DNA of 64,000 nt, from NCBI RefSeq assembly GCF_031143425.1, contig NC_090441.1, positions 226,596,144-226,660,143 on the forward strand, written 5' to 3'. Of this stretch, positions 45,194-55,905 are shown piece after piece. This DNA is from Pleurodeles waltl. Taxonomy: Eukaryota > Chordata > Amphibia > Caudata > Salamandridae. A program made the translations under genes and the position numbers. The notes beneath the pieces are model-generated. The model was not told where the DNA came from, searched no databases, and saw only the letters and a program-made list of their open reading frames with translations. The number at the start of each line of letters is the position of its first letter. The first letter of the stretch is position 1.

Positions 45194-47851
45194 ATGTCTG
45201 GCACAGGCCAAAAAGTTGAACTGTCCAAACTTGCATATGATCACCTTAGCTGGAAAGGAGCAAGGAGTCTCTGCATAGAGAGAGGTTTGAGTGTAGGGAA
45301 GAATCCTTCCTTGGAACTGTTAATTAATATGCTTAGAGTACAGGATAAGGCCATAAGTGCCCAATCTGTAGAAAAAGTAGCTAATGGTTCTCAATCTGAT
45401 CCAGGGACTCCCCCAGGAAAAGGTTCTGGAAAGAAAATTCTCAGCCTGCCCATTACTAGACAGTCTAGCATAGTTGGTACAGAGGTTGAATCACATCATA
45501 CTGATGATGTGCTCTCACATTATACTGGTAGCCAAGCTGTTAGGGTGCCCTCTGTAAGGGACAGGTCTCCTTCTGTTCATTCCCATCACACCTCTGTATC
45601 TAGAAATGTCCCTCCCACCCACCCTGATGACAGATTGTTAGAAAGGGAGCTCAATAGATTGAGAGTGGAACAAACCAGACTGAAGCTCAAGAAGCAACAG
45701 CTGGATTTGGATAGACAGTCTTTAGAAGTAGAGAGGGAAAGACAGAAGTTGGGTTTAGAAACCCATGGTGGCAGCAGCAGTATTCCCCATAGTCATCCTG
45801 CAAAAGAGCATGATTCCAGGAATCTGCACAAGATAGTTCCCCCTTATAAGGAGGGGGATGACATTAACAAGTGGTTTGCTGCACTTGAGAGGGCCTGTGC
45901 TGTACAGGATGTCCCTCAAAAGCAGTGGGCTGCTATCCTATGGCTATCATTTACTGGAAAAGGTAGGGATAGGCTCCTTACTGTAAAAGAAAATGATGCT
46001 AATAAATTCCAAGTTCTTAAGAATGCACTCCTGGATGGTTATGGCTTAACCACTGAACAATACAGGATAAAGTTCAGAGAGACCAAAAAGGAGTCTTCAC
46101 AAGACTGGGTTGATTTCATTGACCATTCAGTGAAGGCCTTGGAGGGGTGGTTACATGGCAGTAAAGTTACTGATTATGAAAGCCTGTATAACACAATCCT
46201 GAGAGAGCATATACTTAATAATTGTGTGTCTGATTTGTTGCACCAGTACCTGGTAGACTCTGATCTGACCTCTCCCCAAGAATTGGGAAAGAAGGCAGAC
46301 AAATGGGTCAGAACAAGGGTGAACAGAAAAGTTCATACAGGGGGTGACAAAGATGGCAATAAGAAGAAAGATGGTGAAAAATCTCAAGATAAGCATGGGG
46401 ATAAGGGTAAAACCAAAGATCCCACTTCAAATCTTAAACACTCTTCAGAGGGTGGGGATAAAACAAATTCTTCCTCTTCTTCCCAACCTGCACACATTAA
46501 AAAGCCCTGGTGCTTTGTGTGTAAAAACAGAGGCCATAGGCCAGGGGATAAGTCCTGTCCAGGTAAACCCCCTGAGCCTACCACCACTAATACATCAAGC
46601 TCTAGTGCCCCTAGCAGTAGTGGTACTAGTGGTGGGACTGCTGGCAACAGTCAAGCAAAGGGTGTAGTTGGGTTCACTTATGGGTCCATAGTGGAAACTG
46701 ATGTAATCAGTCCCAAGACAGTTTCTGTCACACCTAGTGGCATTGGCCTTGCCACACTGGCTGCTTGCCCCCTTACAATGGATAAGTACAGGCAGACAGT
46801 TTCAATAAATGGTGTTGAGGCCTTGGCCTACAGGGACACAGGTGCCAGTTTCACTTTGGTGACTGAAAACCTAGTGCCTCCTGAACAACACATCATTGGA
46901 CAACAGTATAAGATTATTGATGTCCATAACTCCACTAAGTTTCTTCCCTTAGCTATAATTCAGTTTAGTTGGGGTGGAGTTACTGGCCCTAAGCAGGTGG
47001 TGGTATCACCTAGCTTACCTGTAGACTGTCTCTTAGGTAATGACCTAGAGGCCTCAGGTTGGGCTGATGTAGAGTTTTATGCCCATGCAGCCATGCTGGG
47101 CATCCCTGAGGAATTGTTCCCTCTCATTTCTACTGAAATGAAAAAGCAAAGGAGAGAAGGCCTGAAAACTCAGGATCCCTCTCCATCAACAGGTAAAAAG
47201 GGTATCACAGTATCCCCTAACCACCCTACCATTCAGGATACCATTCCTGTGGTGGGAGAAACCTCTCCTGGGGTGGCACCTGTTCCAAGGGAATCATCAG
47301 CTGGCATAGCTGGACTCCCTGAGGTAGAAGTACCTCTCTGTGGGATAACTAACATTGGTGACAAAAAGAGCACCATTTTAGTTAACATGGAGCATCCCTC
47401 CAACCCTCCCAGAGAAACTTTAGTGCAGAAACCCTGTACTGCCTCACAACACTTAGGACAGCATCCCTGCCCTAGTGTGGAGCTCATAGGACAGCATCCC
47501 TGCCCTGCTCCAACTCAAGAGAAACAGCATCCCTGTTCTCTCTTCCAGCCAAATGGACAAAGTTTTTGCCCAGCTATGGCTTTTCTGAGACAGTATCCCT
47601 GTCTGGCATTTCCATCACTACAAATAGGTTCAGTGGACAATTCCCACTGCTCTAAACTAAAACTTACTGATAGAAACTCTGAAAATACATCTTCACATTG
47701 TTGCTTAGCTAAAAAACTTCAAACAGGGTGGTTTACATCCCCACAGGGAAGTAACCATATAGTGGATGATAAAGGGAGTAACCAGTCTATTGCAGAGCTA
47801 CTCTCTACTTATCACCACTTAGACAATAAAGTCTCAACTGGCCAAGGTTAG
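45194..47851 (+). CDS. gag: B polyprotein: Gag, retropepsin, Gln-x-Pro-Cys repeats, RNase H-like tail (885 aa)
   Basis: The only complete ORF of the B element. Gag: SAP-like N-terminus, coiled coil (about 145-190), SCAN-like capsid end (about 287-375), Lys-rich linker and zinc knuckle at 440-455 (C-x2-C-x4-H-x6-C). Protease: catalytic Asp 548 in DTGAS, followed by LPVDCLLGND. After a Pro/Ser-rich linker come six or so 12-15-residue repeats with Q-x-P-C or a close variant (745-804). The last 41 residues (845-885) resemble the C-terminus of A's RNase H (compare YHHLDNKVSTGQG with YFHLDNEDSSGHG). Integrase and RT are absent, so Gag and protease are self-supplied and the enzymes borrowed. Confidence 0.95.
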   Translation: MSGTGQKVELSKLAYDHLSWKGARSLCIERGLSVGKNPSLELLINMLRVQDKAISAQSVEKVANGSQSDPGTPPGKGSGKKILSLPITRQSSIVGTEVESHHTDDVLSHYTGSQAVRVPSVRDRSPSVHSHHTSVSRNVPPTHPDDRLLERELNRLRVEQTRLKLKKQQLDLDRQSLEVERERQKLGLETHGGSSSIPHSHPAKEHDSRNLHKIVPPYKEGDDINKWFAALERACAVQDVPQKQWAAILWLSFTGKGRDRLLTVKENDANKFQVLKNALLDGYGLTTEQYRIKFRETKKESSQDWVDFIDHSVKALEGWLHGSKVTDYESLYNTILREHILNNCVSDLLHQYLVDSDLTSPQELGKKADKWVRTRVNRKVHTGGDKDGNKKKDGEKSQDKHGDKGKTKDPTSNLKHSSEGGDKTNSSSSSQPAHIKKPWCFVCKNRGHRPGDKSCPGKPPEPTTTNTSSSSAPSSSGTSGGTAGNSQAKGVVGFTYGSIVETDVISPKTVSVTPSGIGLATLAACPLTMDKYRQTVSINGVEALAYRDTGASFTLVTENLVPPEQHIIGQQYKIIDVHNSTKFLPLAIIQFSWGGVTGPKQVVVSPSLPVDCLLGNDLEASGWADVEFYAHAAMLGIPEELFPLISTEMKKQRREGLKTQDPSPSTGKKGITVSPNHPTIQDTIPVVGETSPGVAPVPRESSAGIAGLPEVEVPLCGITNIGDKKSTILVNMEHPSNPPRETLVQKPCTASQHLGQHPCPSVELIGQHPCPAPTQEKQHPCSLFQPNGQSFCPAMAFLRQYPCLAFPSLQIGSVDNSHCSKLKLTDRNSENTSSHCCLAKKLQTGWFTSPQGSNHIVDDKGSNQSIAELLSTYHHLDNKVSTGQG

Positions 47852-47866
47852 CCTTATTGTCCTTCG

Positions 47867-47881
47867 TTTGGGGGGGGGTTG
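47867..47881 (+). other. Polypurine tract of intact B element
   Basis: TTT, nine G and TTG, ending directly at the LTR start (47882). Same form as in A, so A's RT could recognise it. Confidence 0.85.
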
Positions 47882-50800
47882 TGTGAGAAGGTAGCCTCTT
47901 TCTAGCCTTGTTACCCCCACTTTTGGCCTGTTTGTGAGTGTATGTCAGGGTGTTTGTCACTGTTTTCACTGTCTCACTGGGATCCTGATAGCCAGGCCTC
48001 AGTGCTCATAGTGAAAACACTATGTTTTCAGTATGTTTGTTATGTGTCACTGGGATCCTGCTGGTCAGGACCCCAGTGCTCATAAGTTTGTGGCCTATAT
48101 GTATGTGTCACTGGGACCCTGTCACACAGGGCCCCAGTGCTCATAGGTGTGCATGTATATGTTCCCTGTGTGGTGCCTAACTGTCTCACTGAGGCTCTGC
48201 TAACCAGAACCTCAGTGGTTATGCTCTCTCATTACTTCCAAATTGTCACTGACAGGCTAGTGACCATTTTTACCAATTTACATTGGCTTACTGGAACACC
48301 CTTATAATTCCCTAGTATATGGTACTGAGGTACCCAGGGTATTGGGGTTCCAGGAGATCCCTATGGGCTGCAGCATTTCTTTTGCCACCCATAGGGAGCT
48401 CTGACAATTCTTACACAGGCCTGCCACTGCAGCCTGAGTGAAATAACGTCCACGTTATTTCACAGCCATTTTACACTGCACTTAAGTAACTTATAAGTCA
48501 CCTATATGTCTAACCTTTACCTGGTAAAGGTTAGGTGCAAAGTTACTTAGTGTGAGGGCACCCTGGCACTAGCCAAGGTGCCCCCACATTGTTCAGAGCC
48601 AATTCACTGAACTTTGTGAGTGCGGGGACACCATTACACGCGTGCACTACATATAGGTCACTACCTATATGTAGCTTCACCATGGTAACTCCGAATATGG
48701 CCATGTAACATGTCTATGATCATGGAATTGCCCCCTCTATGCCATCCTGGCATTGTTGGTACAATTCCATGATCCCAGTGGTCTGTAGCACAGACCCTGG
48801 TACTGCCAGACTGCCCTTCCTGGGGTTTCACTGCAGCTGCTGCTGCTGCCAACCCCTCAGACAGGCAGCTGCCCTCCTGGGGTCCAGCCAGGCCTGGCCC
48901 AGGATGGCAGAACAAAGAACTTCCTCTGAGAGAGGGTGTGACACCCTCTCCCTTTGGAAAATGGTGTGAAGGCAGGGGAGGAGTAGCCTCCCCCAGCCTC
49001 TGGAAATGCTTTGTTGGGCACAGATGTGCCCAATTCTGCATAAGCCAGTCTACACCGGTTCAGGGACCCCTTAGCCCCTGCTCTGGCGCGAAACTGGACA
49101 AAGGAAAGGGGAGTGACCACTCCCCTGACCTGCACCTCCCCTGGGAGGTGTCCAGAGCTCCTCCAGTGTGCTCCAGACCTCTGCCATCTTGGAAACAGAG
49201 GTGCTGCTGGCACACTGGACTGCTCTGAGTGGCCAGTGCCACCAGGTGACGTCAGAGACTCCTTGTGATAGGCTCCTTCAGGTGTTAGTAGCCTTTCCTC
49301 TCTCCTAGGTAGCCAAACCCTCTTTTCTGGCTATTTAGGGTCTCTGTCTCTGGGGAAACTTTAGATAACGAATGCATGAGCTCAGCCGAGTTCCTCTGCA
49401 TCTCCCTCTTCACCTTCTGATAAGGAATCGACCGCTGACCGCGCTGGAAGCCTGCAAACCTGCAACATAGTAGCAAAGACGACTACTGCAACTCTGTAAC
49501 GCTGATCCTGCCGCCTTCTCGACTGTTTTCCTGCTTGTGCATGCTGTGGGGGTAGTCTGCCTCCTCTCTGCACCAGAAGCTCCGAAGAAATCTCCCGTGG
49601 GTCGACGGAATCTTCCCCCTGCAACCGCAGGCACCAAAAAGCTGCATCTCCGGTCCCTTGGGTCTCCTCTCAGCACGACGAGCGAGGTCCCTCGAATCCA
49701 GCGACACCGTCCAAGTGACCCCCACAGTCCAGTGACTCTTCAGCCCAAGTTTGGTGGAGGTAAGTCCTTGCCTCACCTCGCTGGGCTGCATTGCTGGGAA
49801 CCGCGACTTTGCAAGCTTCTCCGGCCCCTGTGCACTTCCGGCGGAAATCCTTCGTGCACAGCCAAGCCTGGGTCCACGGCACTCTAACCTGCATTGCACG
49901 ACTTTCTAAGTTGGTCTCCGGCGACGTGGGACTCCTTTGTGCAACTTCGGCGAGCACCGTTTCACGCATCCTCGTAGTGCCTGTTTCTGGCACTTCTCCG
50001 GGTGCTACCTGCTTCAGTGAGGGCTCCTTGTCTTGCTCGACGTCTCCTCTCTCTGCAGGTCCAATTTGCGACCTCCTGGTCCCTCCTGGGCCCCAGCAGC
50101 ATCCAAAAACGCCAAACGCACGATTTGCGTGTAGCAAGGCTTGTTGGCGTCCATCCGGCGGGAAAACACTTCTGCACGACTCTCCAAGGCGTGGGGGATC
50201 CATCCTCCAAAGGGGAAGTCTCTAGCCCTTGTCGTTCCTGCAGTATTCACAGTTCTTCAGCCTAGTAAGAGCTTCTTTGCACCAACCGCTGGCATTTCTT
50301 GGGCATCTGCCCATCTCCGAGCTGCTTGTGACTTTTGGACTTGGTCCCCTTGTTCCACAGGTACCTTCAGACAGGAATCCATCGTTGTTGCATTGCTGAT
50401 TTGTGTTTTCCTTGCATTCTCCCTCTAACACGACTATTTTGTCCTTAGGGGAACTTTAGTGCACTTTGCACTCACTTTTCAGGGTCTTGGGGAGGGTTAT
50501 TTTTCTAACTCTCACTATTTCCTAATAGTCCCAGCGACCCTCTACAAGGTCACATAGGTTTGGGGTCCATTCGTGGTTCGCATTCCACTTCTGGAGTATA
50601 TGGTTTGTGTTGCCCCTATCCCTATGTTTCCCCATTGCATCCTATTGTAACTATACATTGTTTGCACTGTTTTCTAAGACTATACTGCATATTTTTGCTA
50701 TTGTGTATATATATCTTGTGTATATTTCCTACCCTCTCACTGAGGGTACACTCTAAGATACTTTGGCATATTGTCATAAAAATAAAGTACCTTTATTTTT

Positions 50801-51026
50801 AGTATAACTGTGTATTGTGTTTTCTTATGATATTGTGCATATGACACTAAGTGGTACTGTAGTAGCTTCACACGTCTCCTAGTTCAGCCTGAGCTGCTTT
50901 GCTAAGCTACCATTATCTATCAGCCTAACCTGCTAGACACCCTATACACTAATAAGGGATAACTGGGCCTGGTGCAAGGTGTAAGTACCCCTTGGTACTC
51001 ACTACAAGCCAGTCCAGCCTCCTACA
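47882..51026 (+). repeat. 3' LTR of intact B element
   Basis: 3,145 bp. Same length as the 5' LTR and without a visible difference, at an offset of 6,104 bp throughout. Confidence 0.95.
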
Positions 51027-51031
51027 AGGGA

Positions 51032-53115
51032 GGGATAGTAGGAAGTGGTTTGCTTCTACTCGCCCTAGCTTTAGGGAGCACTTGGTCCATTGTTCCAGGA
51101 TCCAAGCTTCCCTGTCCTTTTTGCTTTTTGGCCTGAGCCCTTGTCAAAGCAAAAATATGCCCTGGGATGCCCAGCATTGCTGCATGGGCCTCCAACTCCA
51201 CATCTGACCAAGCTGATGTCTCCAAATCATTCCCTAATAGACAGTCTACAGGTAAATCTGAAGCTACCACAACTTTCTTTGGACCAGTTACCCCCCCCCA
51301 GTTGAGATTTACAACAGCCATGGGGTGGCTTTGTGTTATGTTGTGAGCATCGGTTACTTGGTACTGGTGTCCAAGTATGTGTTGTTCAGGGTGCTCCAGT
51401 TTCTCAATCACCATTGTGACACTGGCACCTGTGTCCCTGTAGGCCTGGACCTCAACACCATTTATTAGGGTTAGTTGCTTGTACTTCTCCAAGTTATGGG
51501 GGCAAGCAACCAAAGTTTCTAAATCAATAGCCCCTTCAGAGACTAAAGTAGCCTCTGTGGTCTCCCTAATCAGACCAACCCCAACTAAATTACCAAAAGT
51601 GAGCCCAGCTACTCCCTTGGATTGGCTATTAGTAGGTTTGCTCCCACCACCACTGCTATTAGTAGGGACACTAGGTGTAGCAGTAGGGGTTGTAGTGGTA
51701 GGAGCAGTGGTGCCTTTCTTTGGACAACTGGGATCTGTTGTCCAATGGCCTTTTATTTTACATAAATAGCACCATGGTTTATTTTCCTTGTTCTGATTAA
51801 AGGAGGATTTGGACCCACCACCCCCACCAGAGTGTTTTTGTGGGCCTGATGAAGACTCATTTTTAGATTTGTCCCCACCCTTGTCAGAAGACTTACCATC
51901 CTTCTTTTTGTTGCCATCTTTGTCACCCCCTGTATGAACTTTTCTGTTCACTCTTGTTCTGACCCATTTGTCTGCCTTCTTTCCCAATTCTTGGGGAGAG
52001 GTCAGATCAGAGTCCACCAAGTACTGGTGCAACAAATCAGACACACAATTATTAAGAATATGCTCTCTCAGGATTAAGTTATACAGGCTGTCATAATCAG
52101 TAACTTTACTGCCATGTAACCACCCCTCCAAGGCCTTCACTGAATGGTCAATGAAATCAACCCAGTCTTGTGAAGACTCCTTTTTGGTCTCTCTGAACTT
52201 TATCCTGTACTGTTCAGTGGTTAAGCCATAACCATCCAGGAGTGCATTCTTAAGAACTTGGAAATTATTAGCATCATTTTCTTTCACAGTAAGGAGCCTA
52301 TCCCTACATTTTCCACTAAATGATAGCCATAGGATAGCAGCCCACTGCCTTTGAGGGATATCCTGTACAACACAGGCCCTCTCAAGTGCAGCAAACCACT
52401 TGTTAATGTCATCCCCCTCCTTATAAGGGGGAACTATCTTGTGCAGATTCCTGGAATCATGCTCTTTTGCAGGATGACTATGGGGAATACTGCTGCTGCC
52501 ACCATGGGTATCTAAACCCAACTTCTGTCTTTCCTTCTCTAATTCAAAAGACTGTCTATCCAAATCCAGCTGTTGCTTTTTAAGCTTCAGTTTGGTTTGT
52601 TCCACCCTCAACTTATTGAGTTCCCTCTCTAACATTCTGTCATCAGGGTTGGTGGGAGGGACATTTCTAGAAACAGAGCTATGATGGGAATGAACAGAAG
52701 GAGACCTGTCCCTTACAGAAGCCACCCTAACAGCTTGGTTTACAGAAACATTACTACCAGTATGGTGAGAATATATGCTTTTGCTATGATGTGAGACCAC
52801 ACTATTTATTTGGTGTGGCTCATCATCATTACCATCTATGCTAGATTGTCTAGTAATGGGCAGGCTAGGAAGTTTCTTTCCTGAATCTTTTCCTGGGGGA
52901 GTCCCTGAATCAGATTGGGAACTATTAGGTACTTTTTCAACAGATGGGGCACCTATGGCCTTATCCTGTTCTCTAAGCATGTTAAGTAACAGTTCCAAGG
53001 AAGGATTCTTCCCTACCCTCAAACCTCTCTCTATACAGAGACTCCTTGCTCTTTTCCAGCTAAGGTTGTCATATGCAAGTTTGGACAGATCCACACTTTG
53101 GCCTGTGCCAGACAT
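51032..53115 (-). CDS. gag: Gag-protease of the array A element (upstream half of a continuous Gag-Pol)
   Basis: ATG at 53115; open for about 695 codons until the B insertion at 51026. A-type Gag with long His/Ser linker, coiled coil, SCAN-like capsid end, zinc knuckle (CYLCKIKGHW...C), protease with YRDTGAS and, thanks to a run of 9 G, an uninterrupted LPVDCLLGNDL. It continues to the Pro-rich start of the integrase linker. The frame matches that of 38864-41777 across the insertion, so this A copy had a single gag-pol frame of 1,665 codons before the B element arrived. Confidence 0.95.
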
Positions 53116-53365
53116 TTTTTAGAGAGAGTTAAAGTGATAGAAAAAGAGAAAAAAGTTTTCAGAACTTTTTGGAAAGACAGAAAAAAACTTTTTAAACTTT
53201 TAAGAACTTTTTGAAAGTTTTAGGAGTACTATTCAGCACTTAGAAAAGAGTGAAAAGAGGAAATGCAAAACTTTTTGGCTATGTGTATATACACTGACCT
53301 TGTTTTGTATATTTTTCTCTTATGAAAAGTACAATGACAAGAGTGGTAAGTAGTCTCAAGCACTT

Positions 53366-53385
53366 ATCCCACCACTGCACAACCA
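53366..53385 (-). other. Primer-binding site of the array A element
   Basis: TGG plus tRNA-Leu-like core with one change, one base from the LTR end at 53387. Leader 53116-53365 holds no gene. Confidence 0.6.
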
Positions 53386-53386
53386 A

Positions 53387-55905
53387 TGTAGGAGGCTGGA
53401 CTGGCTTGTAGTGAGTACCAAGGGGTACTTGCACCTTGCATCAGGCCCAGTTATCCCTTATTAGTGTATAGGGGGTCTAGCAGCATAGGCTGATAGATAA
53501 TGGTAGCTTAGCAGAGCAGCTTAGGCTGAACTAGGAGACGAGTGAAGCTCCTACAGTACCACTTAGTGTCATATGCACAATATCATAAGAAAACACAATA
53601 CACAGTTATACTAAAAATAAAGGTACTTTATTTTTATGACAATATGCCAAAAGTATCTCACTGAGTACCCTCAGTATGAGGATAGCAAATATACACAAGA
53701 TATATGTACACAATACCAAAATATGCAAAAATAGTATTAGAACACAGTGCAAACAATGTATAGTTACAATAGGATGCAATGGGGACACATAGGGATAGGG
53801 GCAACACAAACCATATACTCCAAAAGTGGAATGCGAACCACGAATGGACCCCAAACCTATGTGACCTTGTAGAGGGTCGCTGGGACTATTAGAAAATAGT
53901 GAGGGGTAGAAAAATAGCCCACCCCAAGACCCTGAAAAGTGAGTGCAAAGTGCACTGAAGTTCCCCTAAGGACAAAGAAGTCGTGATAGGGGAATAAGGC
54001 AGGAAAGACACAAACCAACAATGCAACAATGCTGGATTTCCAATCTGGGGTACCTGTGGAACAAGGGGACCAAGTCCAAAAGTCACAAGCAAGTCGGAGA
54101 TGGGCAGATGCCCAGGAAATGCCAGCTGCGGGTGCAAAGAAGCTTCTACTGGACAGAAGAAGCTGAGGTTTCTGCAGGAACGCAAAGGTCTAGAGACTTC
54201 CCCTTTGGAGGACGGATCCCGCACGCCGTGGAGAGTCGTGCAGAAGTGTTTTCCCGCCGAAAGAACGCCAACAAGCCTTGCTAGCTGCAAATCGTTTGGT
54301 TAGCGTTTTTGGATGCTGCTGTGGCCCAGGAGGGACCAGGAGGTGGCAAATTGGATCAGGAGGTAGAGGGGACGTCGAGCAAGACGAGGAGCCCTCTTAG
54401 CAGCAGGTAGCACCCAGAGAAGTGCCAGAAACAGGCACTACAAGGCTGCGTGAAACGGTGCTCACCCAAAGTTACACAAAGGAGTCCCACGTCGCCAGAG
54501 ACCAACTTAGAAAGTCCTGCAATGCAGGTTAGAGTGCCGTGGACCCAGGCTTGGCTGTGCACAAAGGATTTCCGCCGGAAGTGCACAGGGGCCGGAGTAG
54601 CTGCAAAAGTCGCGGTTCCCAGCAATGCAGTCTAGCGAGGTGAGGCAAGGACTTACCTCCACCAAACTTGGACTGAAGAGTCACTGGACTGTGGGGGTCA
54701 CTTGGACACAGTTGCTGGATTCGAGGGACCGCGCTCGTCGTTCTGAGAGGAGACCCAAGGGACCGGTAATGCAGCTTTTTGGTGCCTGCGGTTGCAGGGG
54801 GAAGATTCCGTCGACCCACGGGAGATTTCTTCGGAGCTTCTAGTGCAGAGAGGAGGCAGACTACCCCACAGCATACACCACCAGGAAAACAGTCGAGAAG
54901 GCGGCAGGATCAGCGTTACAGAGTTGCAGTAGTCGTCTTAGCTACTATGTTGCAGTTTTGCAGGCTTCCTGCGCGGTCAGCAGTCGATTCCTTGTCAGAA
55001 GGTGAAGAGAGAGATGCAGAGGAACTCGGATGAGCTCTTGCATTCATTATCTAAAGTTTCCCCAGAGACAGAGACCCTAAATAGCCAGAAAAGAGGGTTT
55101 GGCTACCTAGGAGAGAGGATAGGCTACTAACACCTGAAGGAGCCTATCAGCAAGAGTCTCTGACGTCACCTGGTGGCACTGGCCACTCAGAGCAGTCCAG
55201 TGTACCAGCAGCACCTCTGTTTCCAAGATGGCAGAGGTCTGGAGCACACTGGAGGAGCTCTGGACACCTCCCAGGGGAGGTGCAGGTCAGGGGAGTGGTC
55301 ACTCCCCTTTCCTTTGTCAAGTTTCGCGCCAGAGCAGGGCTAAGGGGTCCCCTGAACCGGTGTAGACTGGCTTATGCAGAATTGGGCACCTCTGTGCCCA
55401 ACAAAGCATTTCCAGAGGCTGGGGGAGGCTACTCCTCCCCTGCCTTCACACCATTTTCCAAAGGGAGAGGGTGTCACACCCTCTCTCAGAGGAAGTTCTT
55501 TGTTCTGCCATCCTGGGCCAGGCCTGGCTGGACCCCAAGAGGGCAGATGCCTGTCTGAGGGGTTGGCAGCAGCAGCAGCTGCAGTGAAACCCCAGGAAGG
55601 GCAGTTTGGCAGTACCAGGGTCTGTGCTACAGACCACTGGGATCATGGGATTGTGCCAACTATGCCAGGATGGCATAGAGGGGGCAATTCCATGATCATA
55701 GACATGTTACATGGCCATATTCGGAGTTACCATTGTGAAGCTACACATAGGTAGTGACCTATATGTAGTGCACGCGTGTAATGGTGTCCCTGCACTCACA
55801 AAGTTCAGGGAATTGGCTCTGAACAATGTGGGGGCACCTTGGCTAGTGCCAGGGTGCCCTCACACTAAGTAACTTTGCACCTAACCTTTACCAGGTAAAG
55901 GTTAG
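53387..55905 (-). repeat. 5' LTR of the array A element, U5-side part
   Basis: The part before the solo LTR inserted at 55906. Its R/U5 differs clearly from the B LTRs and from the nested A element and is closest to that of 3744-6332, so it belongs to an older LTR subtype. The remainder of this LTR is at 59051-59534. Confidence 0.9.
55901..55905. repeat. Target-site duplication GTTAG (right copy 59051-59055)
   Basis: Five bases flank the solo LTR on both sides. The undisturbed LTR sequence has them once, before ACATATAGG. Confidence 0.95.

Larger units (their letters stand above)
41778..51026 (+). mobile_element. Intact young type B element, 9,249 bp
   Basis: LTR 41778-44922, PBS 44924-44943, one 885-codon ORF 45194-47851, polypurine tract, LTR 47882-51026. 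Both LTRs are 3,145 bp and I found no difference between them by eye, so the insertion is recent. It has no integrase, RT or complete RNase H, so it must borrow them. LTRs make up 68 percent of its length. It disrupts the A pol gene, with 5-bp TSD AGGGA. Confidence 0.95.

Noticed and set aside
47402..47851. B's C-terminal region as an envelope gene
   Set aside because: No signal peptide, no transmembrane segment and no glycoprotein-like Cys pattern; the tail instead matches the end of RNase H.
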